In this document: positions 8,261 to 16,366 of the stretch, in pieces
Numbering within the stretch: the stretch's first letter is position 1
Layout of the letters: every line of letters begins with the position of its first letter
From: Nocardioides oleivorans
GTDB lineage: Bacteria; Actinomycetota; Actinomycetes; Propionibacteriales; Nocardioidaceae
Reading direction: 5' to 3'
Length of the DNA: 64,000 nucleotides
Assembly (NCBI RefSeq): GCF_004137255.1
Contig: NZ_SDWT01000001.1
Location: forward strand, 620,001-684,000
The notes under the pieces: generated by a model
Told to the model about the DNA's origin: nothing
Databases searched by the model: none
The model's input: only the letters and a program-made list of their open reading frames with translations
Position numbers and translations under genes: made by a program

Positions 8261-9034
8261 ATGACTGACTCCATGCCTGCGCTCTACATCGGCCATGGCG
8301 CGCCGCCGCTGCTCGACGACCCGATCTGGTCGGGGCAGCTGGCCGCCTGGGCGAAGGACCTTCCCCGCCCCAAGGCGATCCTCATCGTCTCCGCGCACTG
8401 GGAGTCGGCCCCCGTGAGCCTGACGGCCAGCGGTGCGCCGCTGGTCTACGACTTCGGCGGGTTCGCGCCGAAGTACTACCAGATGACCTACGAGACGCCC
8501 GACGCCACGGCGCTGGCGCAGCGGGTCGCGGCGATGATGCCGACCGGCGAGCCCGTGCACCAGCACGTCTCGCGCGGCCTCGACCACGGCGCCTGGGTGC
8601 CGCTGAAGATCATGTACCCCGAGGCCGACATCCCGGTCCTGCAGATGTCGCTGCCCACCGACGACCCGCACCGGCTGATGAGGCTCGGCGAGCGGCTGCG
8701 TCCGCTCCGCGAGGAGGGCGTGCTCATCATCGGCTCCGGCTTCCTCACCCACGGCCTGCCGTTCCTCAAGGAGTTCCGCATCGACGCGGCCGCTCCGGGG
8801 TGGTCCACGGACTTCGACCTCTGGGCGGCCGAGGCGCTCGCCCGCGGTGACGTGGACACCCTGTCGGACTACCGGGCGAAGGCGCCCGGCATGCCGTACG
8901 CCCACCCGACCGTCGAGCACTACACGCCGCTGTTCGTGACGCTGGGCGCCGCGACCGCCGCCGACGTACCCGGCATCCAGGTGATCGACGGCTACTGGAT
9001 GGGCCTGTCCAAGCGGTCCCTGCAGGTGGCCTGA
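8261..9034 (+). CDS. DODA-type extradiol aromatic ring-opening dioxygenase
   Basis: 257 residues of the LigB/DODA superfamily (4,5-DOPA dioxygenase, YgiD-like). Conserved features are YIGHGAPPLL at the N-terminus, VSAHWES near 45 and RGLDHGAWVPL near 107, which supply metal-binding histidines, and GSGFLTHGLP near 165. These non-haem iron or zinc enzymes open catecholic rings; the natural substrate here is unknown. The ATG at 8261 follows a good ribosome binding site, and the gene has its own strong promoter with a dyad over the -10, suggesting induction by an effector that releases a repressor. It is monocistronic or joined to pdxY 24 bp downstream. Confidence 0.9.
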   Translation: MTDSMPALYIGHGAPPLLDDPIWSGQLAAWAKDLPRPKAILIVSAHWESAPVSLTASGAPLVYDFGGFAPKYYQMTYETPDATALAQRVAAMMPTGEPVHQHVSRGLDHGAWVPLKIMYPEADIPVLQMSLPTDDPHRLMRLGERLRPLREEGVLIIGSGFLTHGLPFLKEFRIDAAAPGWSTDFDLWAAEALARGDVDTLSDYRAKAPGMPYAHPTVEHYTPLFVTLGAATAADVPGIQVIDGYWMGLSKRSLQVA

Positions 9035-9057
9035 CCGCGCGGGACTACCCTCGGGAC

Positions 9058-9921
9058 GTGCGCGTCCTCTCGATCCAGTCCCACGTCGCCTACGGCCACG
9101 TCGGCAACTCCGCAGCCGTCTTCCCGCTCCAGCGCCTCGGTCACGAGGTGTGGCCGGTCCTCACGGTGAACTTCTCCAACCACACCGGGTACGGCGAGTG
9201 GCGCGGGCCGCTGATCGCCGCCGAGGACGTCGCCGAGGTGATCACCGGCATCGGCGAGCGCGGCGCGTTCGCGACCTGCGACGCGATCCTGTCGGGCTAC
9301 CAGGGCTCGCCGGAGATCGCGGACGTCATCGTCGACGCGGTCGCGCAGGTCAAGGCCGCCAACCCCGAGGCGACGTACACCTGCGACCCGGTCATGGGCA
9401 ACGCGACCTCGGGCTGCTTCGTCAACCCGGCGATCCCGCCGAAGTACCGCTCGACGATCATCCCCGTCGCCGACCTGCTGACGCCCAACCAGTTCGAGCT
9501 CGGCTTCATCACCGACCGCGACGGGCTCAGCGGGGCGTCGTCGCTGGAGAGCGTCCTCGAGGCCGTCGACGAGGTGCGCGCGCTCGGCCCGTCGACCGTG
9601 CTGGTCACCTCGGTCGTCCGGATCGGCGCGCCCGAGGACTCGATCGAGATGCTCGCCGTCACCGGCGACGAGGCCTGGCTGGTCACCACCCCGCGCCTGC
9701 CGATGAAGGCCAACGGCTCGGGCGACATCACCGCCGCGCTCTTCACCGCGCACCTGAGGACCACCGGCTCCGCCGCCGACGCGCTCGCCCGCACGGCGTC
9801 GTCGGTCTTCGCCGTCCTCAGGGCGACCCACGAGTCCGGTGAGCGCGAGCTGCGCCTCATCGAGGCCCAGGACGCGATCGCGTCGCCGGCCAACGAGTTC
9901 GTGGTCGAGCAGGTCCGCTGA
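9058..9921 (+). CDS. pdxY: Pyridoxal kinase
   Basis: 287 residues, ribokinase-like fold. The N-terminus VLSIQSHVAYGHVGNSAA, TCDPVMGN near 107, LLTPNQFELGFI near 140 and the catalytic-anion-hole segment KANGSGDITAA near 220 are the PdxY/PdxK signatures. It phosphorylates pyridoxal in vitamin B6 salvage. The usual GTGD motif is GSGD here, keeping the catalytic Asp. The GTG start gives the normal family N-terminus; TACCCT 6 nt upstream could serve a leaderless transcript. Confidence 0.95.
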   Translation: MRVLSIQSHVAYGHVGNSAAVFPLQRLGHEVWPVLTVNFSNHTGYGEWRGPLIAAEDVAEVITGIGERGAFATCDAILSGYQGSPEIADVIVDAVAQVKAANPEATYTCDPVMGNATSGCFVNPAIPPKYRSTIIPVADLLTPNQFELGFITDRDGLSGASSLESVLEAVDEVRALGPSTVLVTSVVRIGAPEDSIEMLAVTGDEAWLVTTPRLPMKANGSGDITAALFTAHLRTTGSAADALARTASSVFAVLRATHESGERELRLIEAQDAIASPANEFVVEQVR

Positions 9922-9943
9922 CGGTCCAGCAGCAAGGGGTCGA

Positions 9944-10015
9944 GCCGGTGACAGGAATCGAACCCGCGACATTTTCTTTACAAGAGAAACGCTCTACCAA
10001 CTGAGCTACACCGGC
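9944..10015 (-). tRNA. tRNA-Thr (anticodon UGU)
   Basis: A 72-nt cloverleaf reads on the minus strand: acceptor GCCGGTG/CACCGGC, D arm with AGTTGGTA, anticodon stem TTTCT/AGAAA around loop CTTGTAA (anticodon TGT), and T arm with TTCGATT. The 3' CCA is not encoded. It decodes ACA and related Thr codons. It stands alone between pdxY and the GH13 gene. Confidence 0.96.
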
Positions 10016-10055
10016 GTGCGCCTTGCGGCGCGGCGGCCATCCTAGGTGAGGAAGG

Positions 10056-11894
10056 ATGGGGCCCGTGAGCCTCCTCCACCTCCCCCACCACGACGGCTCC
10101 GCGCTGTTCGTCTCCGACGAGGCGCCGACGCTGGGCGACACCGTGGTCGTCCGGGTGCGCACGAGCGCGAGCCACCCGGTCGACGCGGTCTGGCTGCGCA
10201 CGACCTACGACGCCGAACCGGTCTACCACCCGACGACCGCCTCGACCGAGGGCGGCGTGGTCTGGTGGGCTGCCGAGCTGCCGGTCCACAACCCGGTGAC
10301 CCACTACCGCTTCCTGCTCGTGACGGGCGAGGAGCAGGAGTGGCTGACCGGCGCCGGCCTGGTGGCCCACGACGTCCCGGACGGGGCCGACTTCCGGTTG
10401 GCCGCCTACCCGGCGGCTCCCGACTGGGGCCGCGACGGCGTCGTCTACCAGGTGTTCCCCGACCGGTTCGCCCGCTCGGCGGCGGCCGACTCGCGCGAGC
10501 TGCCCGACTGGGCCCTGGCCGCTGCGTGGGACGACGAGGTGGCCTTCGAGGGCACCGACCCGCGCACCCCGATGCAGCTCTTCGGCGGCGACCTCGACGG
10601 CATCACCGAGCACCTCGACCACATCGAGCGGGTCGGGGCCGACATCCTCTACACGACACCGGTCTTCCCCGGCGAGAGCAACCACCGCTACAACGCGACC
10701 ACCTTCACCGAGGTCGACCCGCTCCTCGGCGGCGACGCGGCCTACGACCGGCTCAGCACCGCGGTCCACCAGCGCGGGTGGCGGATCCTCGGCGACCTCA
10801 CCACCAACCACACCGGCGACACGCACGAGTGGTTCCTGTCGGCCAGCGACGACCCCACCGGGCCGCACCGGACCTACTACTACTTCGACGACGACGGCAC
10901 CTACGCCTGCTGGATGGGCCACGGCACGCTGCCCAAGGTCAACCACACCGACCCCGACCTGCGCGCCGCGATGGTCGAGGGTCCGGACTCGGTCGTCGGG
11001 CGCTGGCTGCGCAAGCCCTTCGACGTCGACGGCTGGCGCATCGACGTCGCCAACATGACCGGTCGCCTGGGCCCGATCGACGTCGCCCACGACGTCGCGC
11101 GCGCCACCCGCGCGACCGCCGCCGCGCTGCGCGAGGACCCGTGGGTCATCGGCGAGCACAACCACGACGCCACCGGCGACGTCGACGGGGACGGCTGGCA
11201 CGGCACGATGAACTACTCCGGCTTCTCGTGGCCGGTCTGGTCGTGGGTGCGCGACCCCGCGTCGCCGGCGCGCGCCTTCGGCCGTCCCGTGCCGGTGCCC
11301 CGGCGCGGCGGCCAGGCCGTCGTCGACACCTTCCGCGCCTGGCAAGGCACGCTCGGGTGGCGGGCGAGCGCCAACAGCTGGAACATCCTCGACTCCCACG
11401 ACTCCGCCCGGATCCGCACGGTGGTCGGAGGCGACGCCGCCGTGCACCGGGTCGCCGTGGGCCTGCAGTTCACCCTGCCCGGCGTGCCGATGGTCTTCGC
11501 CGGCGACGAGATCGGGCTCGAGGGCGTCAACGGCGAGGACGCCCGCCGGACGATGCCCTGGCACCTCAGCGACGAGTGGGACACCACCACGATGACGGCG
11601 TACGCCGACCTCGCCCGGCTGCGGCGCTCGCACCCGGCCCTGCGCCGCGGGGGCCTGCGGTGGGCGCACGTCGACGACGACACCATCGCCCACCTGCGCG
11701 AGCACCCCGAGGGCTCGGTGCTGGTGGTCGCGCGCCGCGCGGGCGGCGCGGCCTTCACCCTGCCGCTGGCCGGTGCCACGCACCTCTTCGGCTCCGAGCC
11801 CGGCGGCGCCGACCTGGTCGCCGGACCGGACGGGCTCGAGGTCCCGGCGAGCGACGGCCCGCGGGTCGACCTGTGGAGCGTCACGACGGAGTAG
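10056..11894 (+). CDS. Glycoside hydrolase family 13 (alpha-glucosidase/neopullulanase-like)
   Basis: 612 residues. An N-terminal beta domain is followed by the GH13 barrel beginning GVVYQVFPDRFARS. Catalytic residues are readable: nucleophile Asp330 in DGWRIDVAN, acid/base Glu367 in VIGEHNHD and Asp449 in ILDSHDSARI. The layout resembles maltodextrin glucosidase or neopullulanase, cytoplasmic enzymes that trim maltodextrins; no signal peptide is seen. ATG 10056 is directly preceded by GAGGAAGG with no spacing, so the GTG at 10065 is an equally good start. The neighbouring DUF4032 gene starts 9 bp downstream with its own -10 over this stop codon. Confidence 0.9.
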   Translation: MGPVSLLHLPHHDGSALFVSDEAPTLGDTVVVRVRTSASHPVDAVWLRTTYDAEPVYHPTTASTEGGVVWWAAELPVHNPVTHYRFLLVTGEEQEWLTGAGLVAHDVPDGADFRLAAYPAAPDWGRDGVVYQVFPDRFARSAAADSRELPDWALAAAWDDEVAFEGTDPRTPMQLFGGDLDGITEHLDHIERVGADILYTTPVFPGESNHRYNATTFTEVDPLLGGDAAYDRLSTAVHQRGWRILGDLTTNHTGDTHEWFLSASDDPTGPHRTYYYFDDDGTYACWMGHGTLPKVNHTDPDLRAAMVEGPDSVVGRWLRKPFDVDGWRIDVANMTGRLGPIDVAHDVARATRATAAALREDPWVIGEHNHDATGDVDGDGWHGTMNYSGFSWPVWSWVRDPASPARAFGRPVPVPRRGGQAVVDTFRAWQGTLGWRASANSWNILDSHDSARIRTVVGGDAAVHRVAVGLQFTLPGVPMVFAGDEIGLEGVNGEDARRTMPWHLSDEWDTTTMTAYADLARLRRSHPALRRGGLRWAHVDDDTIAHLREHPEGSVLVVARRAGGAAFTLPLAGATHLFGSEPGGADLVAGPDGLEVPASDGPRVDLWSVTTE

Positions 11895-11903
11895 GTTGCT
11901 CGG

Positions 11904-13112
11904 ATGGCCATGCGGATCGTCGCCAGCCGGCCGGACCCGGCCATCCTCGGCCTGCCGTGGGACACCCCGCTCGAGGGCTGGCCGGACGACGTCGTCGTAC
12001 CCCTGCCGCGCGGGCTGTCGCGGCACGTCGTCCGGATCGTGCGGCTCGGCGAGCGGGTCTACGCCGTCAAGGAGACCCAGGACGACATCGCCTTCCGGGA
12101 GTACCGGATGCTGCGCGACCTGCAACGGCTGGGGATGCCCTCGGTCGTCCCGCAGGGCGTCGTCACCGGGCGCGAGGCCCCGGACGGGACGGAGCTGCCG
12201 GCTGCGCTGGTCACCCGGCACCTGCAGTTCTCGTTGCCCTACCGCAGCCTCTTCAGCCGCGGCATGACCACCGAGCACGTGCCGGTGCTGATCGACGCGA
12301 TCGTCGTGCTGCTGGTGCGCCTGCACCTGGCCGGCTTCTTCTGGGGCGACGTGTCGCTGTCCAACGTGCTCTTCCGTCGCAACGCCGGCGAGTTCGCGGC
12401 CTACCTCGTCGACGCCGAGACCGGCGAGCTGCACGAGGCGGTCAGCGAGCGGATGCGCGACTACGACATCACCGTCGGCTGCGAGAACATCTTCGCCGAG
12501 CTGATGGACCTCAGCGCCAGCGGTGCGGTGCAGCACCCGATCGACGGCTTCGCGATCATCAGCCACCTCCGCGAGCGCTACGAGGCGCTGTGGAGCGAGC
12601 TGACCGACCTCGAGGAGTTCGGCGCCGACGAGATGTGGCGCATCGAGCGCCGCGTCGAGCGGCTGAACGACCTCGGCTTCGACGTCGACGAGCTCGACAT
12701 CGTCACCGACCTCGGCGGCGACACCATCCGCATCCAGCCGAAGGTCGTCGACCTCGGCCACCACGCCCGCGAGGTCCAGGCGCTCACCGGCATGTCGGTC
12801 GAGGAGAACCAGGCCCGTCGGCTGCTCAACGACCTCGCCGCCTTCACCGCCCACTTCGACCTCGGGCGCGAGGACCGCCACCTGGTCGCCAGCAAGTGGA
12901 TGCACGAGATCTTCGAGCCGATCATGGCGATGATCCCGCCCGACGCGACCGGCAAGCTCGAGCCGGCCGAGGTCTTCCACGAGATCCTCGAGCACCGGTG
13001 GTACCTCTCGGAGCGCGCCGGCCACGAGGTCGGCATCCACGAGACCGCCCGCGACTACATCGACCGCTACCTCACCGCACGCCCCGACGAGGCCATCACC
13101 GGCGAGGAGTGA
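11904..13112 (+). CDS. DUF4032 protein with kinase-like N-terminal domain
   Basis: 402 residues, an actinobacterial family of unknown function. The N-terminal half looks like a lipopolysaccharide/protein kinase fold: YAVKET near 53 (ATP-binding lysine), WGDVSLSN near 148 (catalytic loop Asp and Asn) and YLVDAET near 165 (metal-binding Asp in place of DFG). The C-terminal half (about 200-395) is the DUF4032 region, ending with RDYIDRYL. It may phosphorylate a small molecule or protein, but this is inference. TAGGTT at 11892-11897 lies 6 nt before the ATG, so the mRNA may be leaderless; this -10 overlaps the stop of the GH13 gene. Confidence 0.8.
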   Translation: MAMRIVASRPDPAILGLPWDTPLEGWPDDVVVPLPRGLSRHVVRIVRLGERVYAVKETQDDIAFREYRMLRDLQRLGMPSVVPQGVVTGREAPDGTELPAALVTRHLQFSLPYRSLFSRGMTTEHVPVLIDAIVVLLVRLHLAGFFWGDVSLSNVLFRRNAGEFAAYLVDAETGELHEAVSERMRDYDITVGCENIFAELMDLSASGAVQHPIDGFAIISHLRERYEALWSELTDLEEFGADEMWRIERRVERLNDLGFDVDELDIVTDLGGDTIRIQPKVVDLGHHAREVQALTGMSVEENQARRLLNDLAAFTAHFDLGREDRHLVASKWMHEIFEPIMAMIPPDATGKLEPAEVFHEILEHRWYLSERAGHEVGIHETARDYIDRYLTARPDEAITGEE

Positions 13113-13137
13113 CCGGCCCACCCGTGAGCGGCCGGCC

Positions 13138-14646
13138 TCAGACGGTGAGGCGCGAGCCCCGCTCCAGCCACCACGCCAGGGATCCACGCACGTGCGCGTC
13201 GAGCGTCCTGTCCCGGGCGATCCGCGGCAGCGCCGGGTGCCCGCTCATGCCGACCGCGTAGGTCGCGGCCCGGACCGTGCCCGGGTCGGCGAGCGCGGTG
13301 CGTACGTCGTCGAGCGGGAGCACCTGCCCCGCCGAGCCCAGCACCTGGAGCGCGGCGGAGCGCAGCACGGGGTCGGGCGAGTCGAGCCACTCCGCGATGC
13401 CGGGGATCGCCCGCCCGGCGAGGGCGCCGTGGAGGCGTCGGGCCATCCGGTGACGGATCCGCTGGTCGGGCTCGGCGTCGACCAGCGTCCGGAACCGGTC
13501 CCACACGGGGGCGGCCAGGGCGGGCAGCCCTGCCAGCAGGAGGTAGCCGGTGACGCCACGCGTCTCCCAGTGCCCGTAGCCGATGTCGAAGACGAGTCGG
13601 GCCAGCATCGGCTGGTCGCCCACCCCGACCTCGTGGCCGACGTCGCTGGCGATCGCCGCGCACTGCTGCCACTGGCGGTTGGCCCGGTGCCGGTCGAAGC
13701 CCTCGACCTCGGGTGCCGGCGGCAGCGACCGGCCCGGCTTGGTGGTGGACGAGCGCCACGTCGCCGGCGGCACCAGCCGGACGAGGTGCGCCGCCCACTC
13801 CTCCTGCGAGGATCCCGGCTCGGAGCGGTCGAAGGCCGTGACGAGCCCGGGGAGCACCCCGGGCCAGAAGGTGCCGGCCGGGCTGATCTCCCCCATGTTC
13901 TCCAGCGCGAGGGCTCCGCACAGCGCGAGGTGGGCCTGGTCCGAGCGCAGCAGCTCCAGGCACCACTCGACCCCGTCCGGGGTGACGGCCTCGCCCACGG
14001 CGCTGAGCAGGTCGGCGAGGCCCTGCGCATGCGGGTGCGCGACCTCGTGCTGCGCGGCCCTGAGCACGAGGAAGCCGTAGTCGCTGCAGCGGAGCTTGGC
14101 CAGAGCCTCGTAGCGGCTCGGGTAGCCGTGGCCGCACGAGCGGGCCAGCTCGCGCACCAGCCGGCCGACCACGCGCTGGGCCAGCGGCACGGGCATCCCG
14201 ATGTTGCCGGGTGCCGCGATCGCCCGCGTCCATCGCAGCCAGTCACCTCCGGTCGCGGTCGTGCCCGAGTCGAGCCGCTCGGTGAGCTCGGACAGCTCGG
14301 CCACCGACGTGATCACCTCCCCCGGCCGGACGTCCGGCGGGCTGGCCGACGGGAAGGTGCGCGCGAGCACGTCGATCGGCGCACGCAGCGACCCCTCGGG
14401 GAGGCCGAGCACCTGCTCGTAGCCGTCGACCAGCGAGCCGTCGCGCAGCTGTCCGGTCTCGGCGCGCGAGAGCCGGGCGGTGCTGGTGCCCAGTGACGAG
14501 GCGAGCGACCTCATCCGGCTGTCGGGGGCGCCCGAGGTCGTCCGCGCCATCCGCAGCGTCCAGGCGATGCGCGCCGCGACGTCGATCGACGCGCCACCCA
14601 GGGGCGTGGCGTCGTCGACGACCGTCATCCGCGGCTGCTCCGGCAC
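13138..14646 (-). CDS. HTH-domain regulator with HEAT-like C-terminal region
   Basis: 502 residues. Residues about 25-85 look like an XRE-type helix-turn-helix (RMRSLASSLGTSTARLSRAE). The remaining 400 residues are helical and leucine/alanine-rich, with HEAT-like units visible near the end (SPDPVLRSAALQVLGSAG). No enzyme motif is seen. It is probably a DNA-binding regulator with a protein-interaction scaffold; targets are unknown. The start is GTG at 14646; ATG at 14628, preceded by GGAG, is an alternative. Two dyads upstream (14657-14671 and 14708-14737) could be autoregulatory operators. Confidence 0.65.
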   Translation of the reverse strand: MPEQPRMTVVDDATPLGGASIDVAARIAWTLRMARTTSGAPDSRMRSLASSLGTSTARLSRAETGQLRDGSLVDGYEQVLGLPEGSLRAPIDVLARTFPSASPPDVRPGEVITSVAELSELTERLDSGTTATGGDWLRWTRAIAAPGNIGMPVPLAQRVVGRLVRELARSCGHGYPSRYEALAKLRCSDYGFLVLRAAQHEVAHPHAQGLADLLSAVGEAVTPDGVEWCLELLRSDQAHLALCGALALENMGEISPAGTFWPGVLPGLVTAFDRSEPGSSQEEWAAHLVRLVPPATWRSSTTKPGRSLPPAPEVEGFDRHRANRQWQQCAAIASDVGHEVGVGDQPMLARLVFDIGYGHWETRGVTGYLLLAGLPALAAPVWDRFRTLVDAEPDQRIRHRMARRLHGALAGRAIPGIAEWLDSPDPVLRSAALQVLGSAGQVLPLDDVRTALADPGTVRAATYAVGMSGHPALPRIARDRTLDAHVRGSLAWWLERGSRLTV

Positions 14647-14656
14647 GTGGCGAGTA

Positions 14657-14671
14657 TCAGGGAATCCCTGA
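14657..14671. promoter_or_regulatory. Perfect 15-bp palindrome upstream of the HTH gene
   Basis: TCAGGGA-A-TCCCTGA is a perfect dyad 11 bp before the GTG start of the HTH gene. CACGTG hexamers flank it at 14644-14649 and 14672-14677. Position and symmetry fit an operator, perhaps for the HTH protein itself; no binding evidence exists. Confidence 0.45.
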
Positions 14672-14707
14672 CACGTGACCGCGTGCCGTCCGGATCTTGA
14701 GGGGAAC

Positions 14708-14737
14708 GGGTTTCAGCGGGAGCCGAAACTGAATCCC
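14708..14737. promoter_or_regulatory. Second dyad upstream of the HTH gene
   Basis: GGGTTTCAG-N12-CTGAATCCC, arms matching at 8 of 9 positions, lies 62 bp before the start of the HTH gene. It shares the GAATCCC core with the palindrome at 14657-14671, so both could bind the same protein or form RNA hairpins. Confidence 0.35.
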
Positions 14738-14798
14738 GGCTTGCCCGCGCCTTGACGGAACGGAGGATCGACGGGGCCGGGTTGGGACCGTGGGGGCC

Positions 14799-14868
14799 CA
14801 GCCCGGCTCGACCAGCCCGGCTCGCTCAGCCCGGCTCGCTCAGCCCGGCTCGCTCAGCCCGGCTCGAT
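14799..14868. repeat. Five tandem copies of a 14-bp repeat
   Basis: The unit CAGCCCGGCTCGCT occurs five times in a row with changes only in the last two bases. It begins just downstream of, and overlaps, the 3' end of the metallophosphoesterase gene; each unit on the minus strand carries a TGA like the real stop codon. A slippage-prone minisatellite. Confidence 0.9.
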
Positions 14869-16359
14869 CGGGGAGTAGTCCCCCACCAGCCAGGAGCCGT
14901 CGGTGCGCAGCCGCACCCACTGCAGGCCGACCGGTCGCCCGTCGGCGTACGTCACCAGGCTGACGTCGGCGTCGCGGCGCGGCTTGCTGCCCAGCGCGAT
15001 GGCGTACGCCGCCCCGCCGGTGGTGCCGTTGGTCCAGGTGTAGCCGACCTCGCCGTCCTCGCCCTCGACCGCGTCGGGGCCGGCCTGCACGTGCGTGTGC
15101 CCGCCGAGCACGAGGTCCGTGCAGCCGCGGGCCAGGGCCTCGCGGCCGAGGTTCGCGTCGTGGACGAGGATCGTGCTGACCCGCTCGCCGTCGTCCTCGG
15201 CGGCGCAGGCCGCGTCGGCGATGCGGAGGCCGACCTCGGTGAAGCTCAGCCCCGACTCGTCGCGCCAGTTGCCGAGGCCGCTGCTGCGGGGGTCGTCCAC
15301 GCCGAGCAGCGTGCCGCCCCAGGGTGCGTCGACCACCTCGCCGTCGAGCATCGTCCAGCCCTTGTCGGCGAGGTAGGAGCTGACGAAGGTGCCGTGGTCG
15401 TGGTTGCCGGCGATGCCGAAGCGCTCCCACTCCTCGAACGTGGCGGCGAGCGAGTCGAGGCTGAAGGCCTCCCACGGCTGGCCGGTCGAGGTGTCGTCGC
15501 CGCCGTCGAGCACGACGGTCGCACCGGCCGCCTCGCCGATCGCCCGGGCCACCCGGTCCATGCCGATGTTGTCGTGACGGTCGGTCACCAGCAGCGCCAC
15601 GGTCTCGCCCTCCTCGGGCTGGCGGACGTCGAGGTCGGCGGCACCCTCGGCTGCCGTGGAGTAGAACTCCTTGCTCTTCTCGTAGGTGTCGACCGCGCTC
15701 AGCACGAGCTTCTTGCTCTCGGTCGTGACCGGTCCGGTCCGCACCTCGATGCCGCGCGTCTCCGCCGGGAGCGTCACGTCGGGGCCGGCGAGCTCGGCGA
15801 GCGTCTGCCAGGTCCCCTGGTCCTCCTGGGTCTCCTCGTCGGCCTCCCACGGCTGCCAGACGAGGACCGGCAGCGCGAGCAGCAGGGCGAGGGCCAGGAT
15901 GCCGTTGCGCGTGCGCAGCCCGCGGAAGAGCTGGCCACGGCGGTGCCGGCCGAGCAGCAAGTAGAACGCGATCGGCACGAGCCCGACGCCGAGCCCGCGC
16001 AGCGCGGCCGACACGGCCATGTCGACGACGACGTCCTCGACCTTCCCGACCGGCGCGGTCGGGTCGCCGGCGATGTAGGCGTAGCGCTCGACGAGCTCCT
16101 CGATCGAGCCGACCTCGGTCTTGCCGAGGGCGAGCGTCACCCCGACCGGCCCGACGTCGCGGAACCGGAAGTCCGGCAGCAGCGGGCCGGTCTCCACGAC
16201 CGCGTCGCGCTCGAGCGTCGGGCGCACGACGGTGTCGTGGCCGACCAGCACGGTCGTCCGGCTGCTGTTGAGGAACAGCGAGACCGCGACCGAGACCCCG
16301 AGCAGCACACTCAGGCACACGACCACGATGCCCGCCACGAGGCGACGGCGGCGGCCCAT
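14854..16359 (-). CDS. Membrane-anchored metallophosphoesterase
   Basis: 501 residues. One N-terminal membrane segment (about 6-27), a roughly 90-residue outer domain, two more hydrophobic segments near 115-135 and 148-165, then a calcineurin-like phosphoesterase domain. Metal-site motifs are TDRHDN near 275, DGGDDTS near 300, GNHDHG near 332 and GHTHVQ near 435. The substrate is unknown. ATG 16359 lies 7 bp after the rlmB stop on the same strand, so they are probably cotranscribed. The C-terminus (YSPIEPG) ends inside the first unit of a 14-bp tandem repeat, so the stop context has been shaped by repeat growth. Confidence 0.85.
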   Translation of the reverse strand: MGRRRRLVAGIVVVCLSVLLGVSVAVSLFLNSSRTTVLVGHDTVVRPTLERDAVVETGPLLPDFRFRDVGPVGVTLALGKTEVGSIEELVERYAYIAGDPTAPVGKVEDVVVDMAVSAALRGLGVGLVPIAFYLLLGRHRRGQLFRGLRTRNGILALALLLALPVLVWQPWEADEETQEDQGTWQTLAELAGPDVTLPAETRGIEVRTGPVTTESKKLVLSAVDTYEKSKEFYSTAAEGAADLDVRQPEEGETVALLVTDRHDNIGMDRVARAIGEAAGATVVLDGGDDTSTGQPWEAFSLDSLAATFEEWERFGIAGNHDHGTFVSSYLADKGWTMLDGEVVDAPWGGTLLGVDDPRSSGLGNWRDESGLSFTEVGLRIADAACAAEDDGERVSTILVHDANLGREALARGCTDLVLGGHTHVQAGPDAVEGEDGEVGYTWTNGTTGGAAYAIALGSKPRRDADVSLVTYADGRPVGLQWVRLRTDGSWLVGDYSPIEPG

Positions 16360-16366
16360 CAGGTGC

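Noticed and set aside
9978-13261. Open frames of more than 1000 codons on both strands over the GH13 and DUF4032 genes
   Set aside because: They have low-complexity Arg/Gly/Ala composition typical of antisense or shifted frames in GC-rich DNA, and no domains; the two real genes explain the region.
14799-14868. CRISPR-like array
   Set aside because: The 14-bp units are contiguous with no unique spacers and no cas genes are near.
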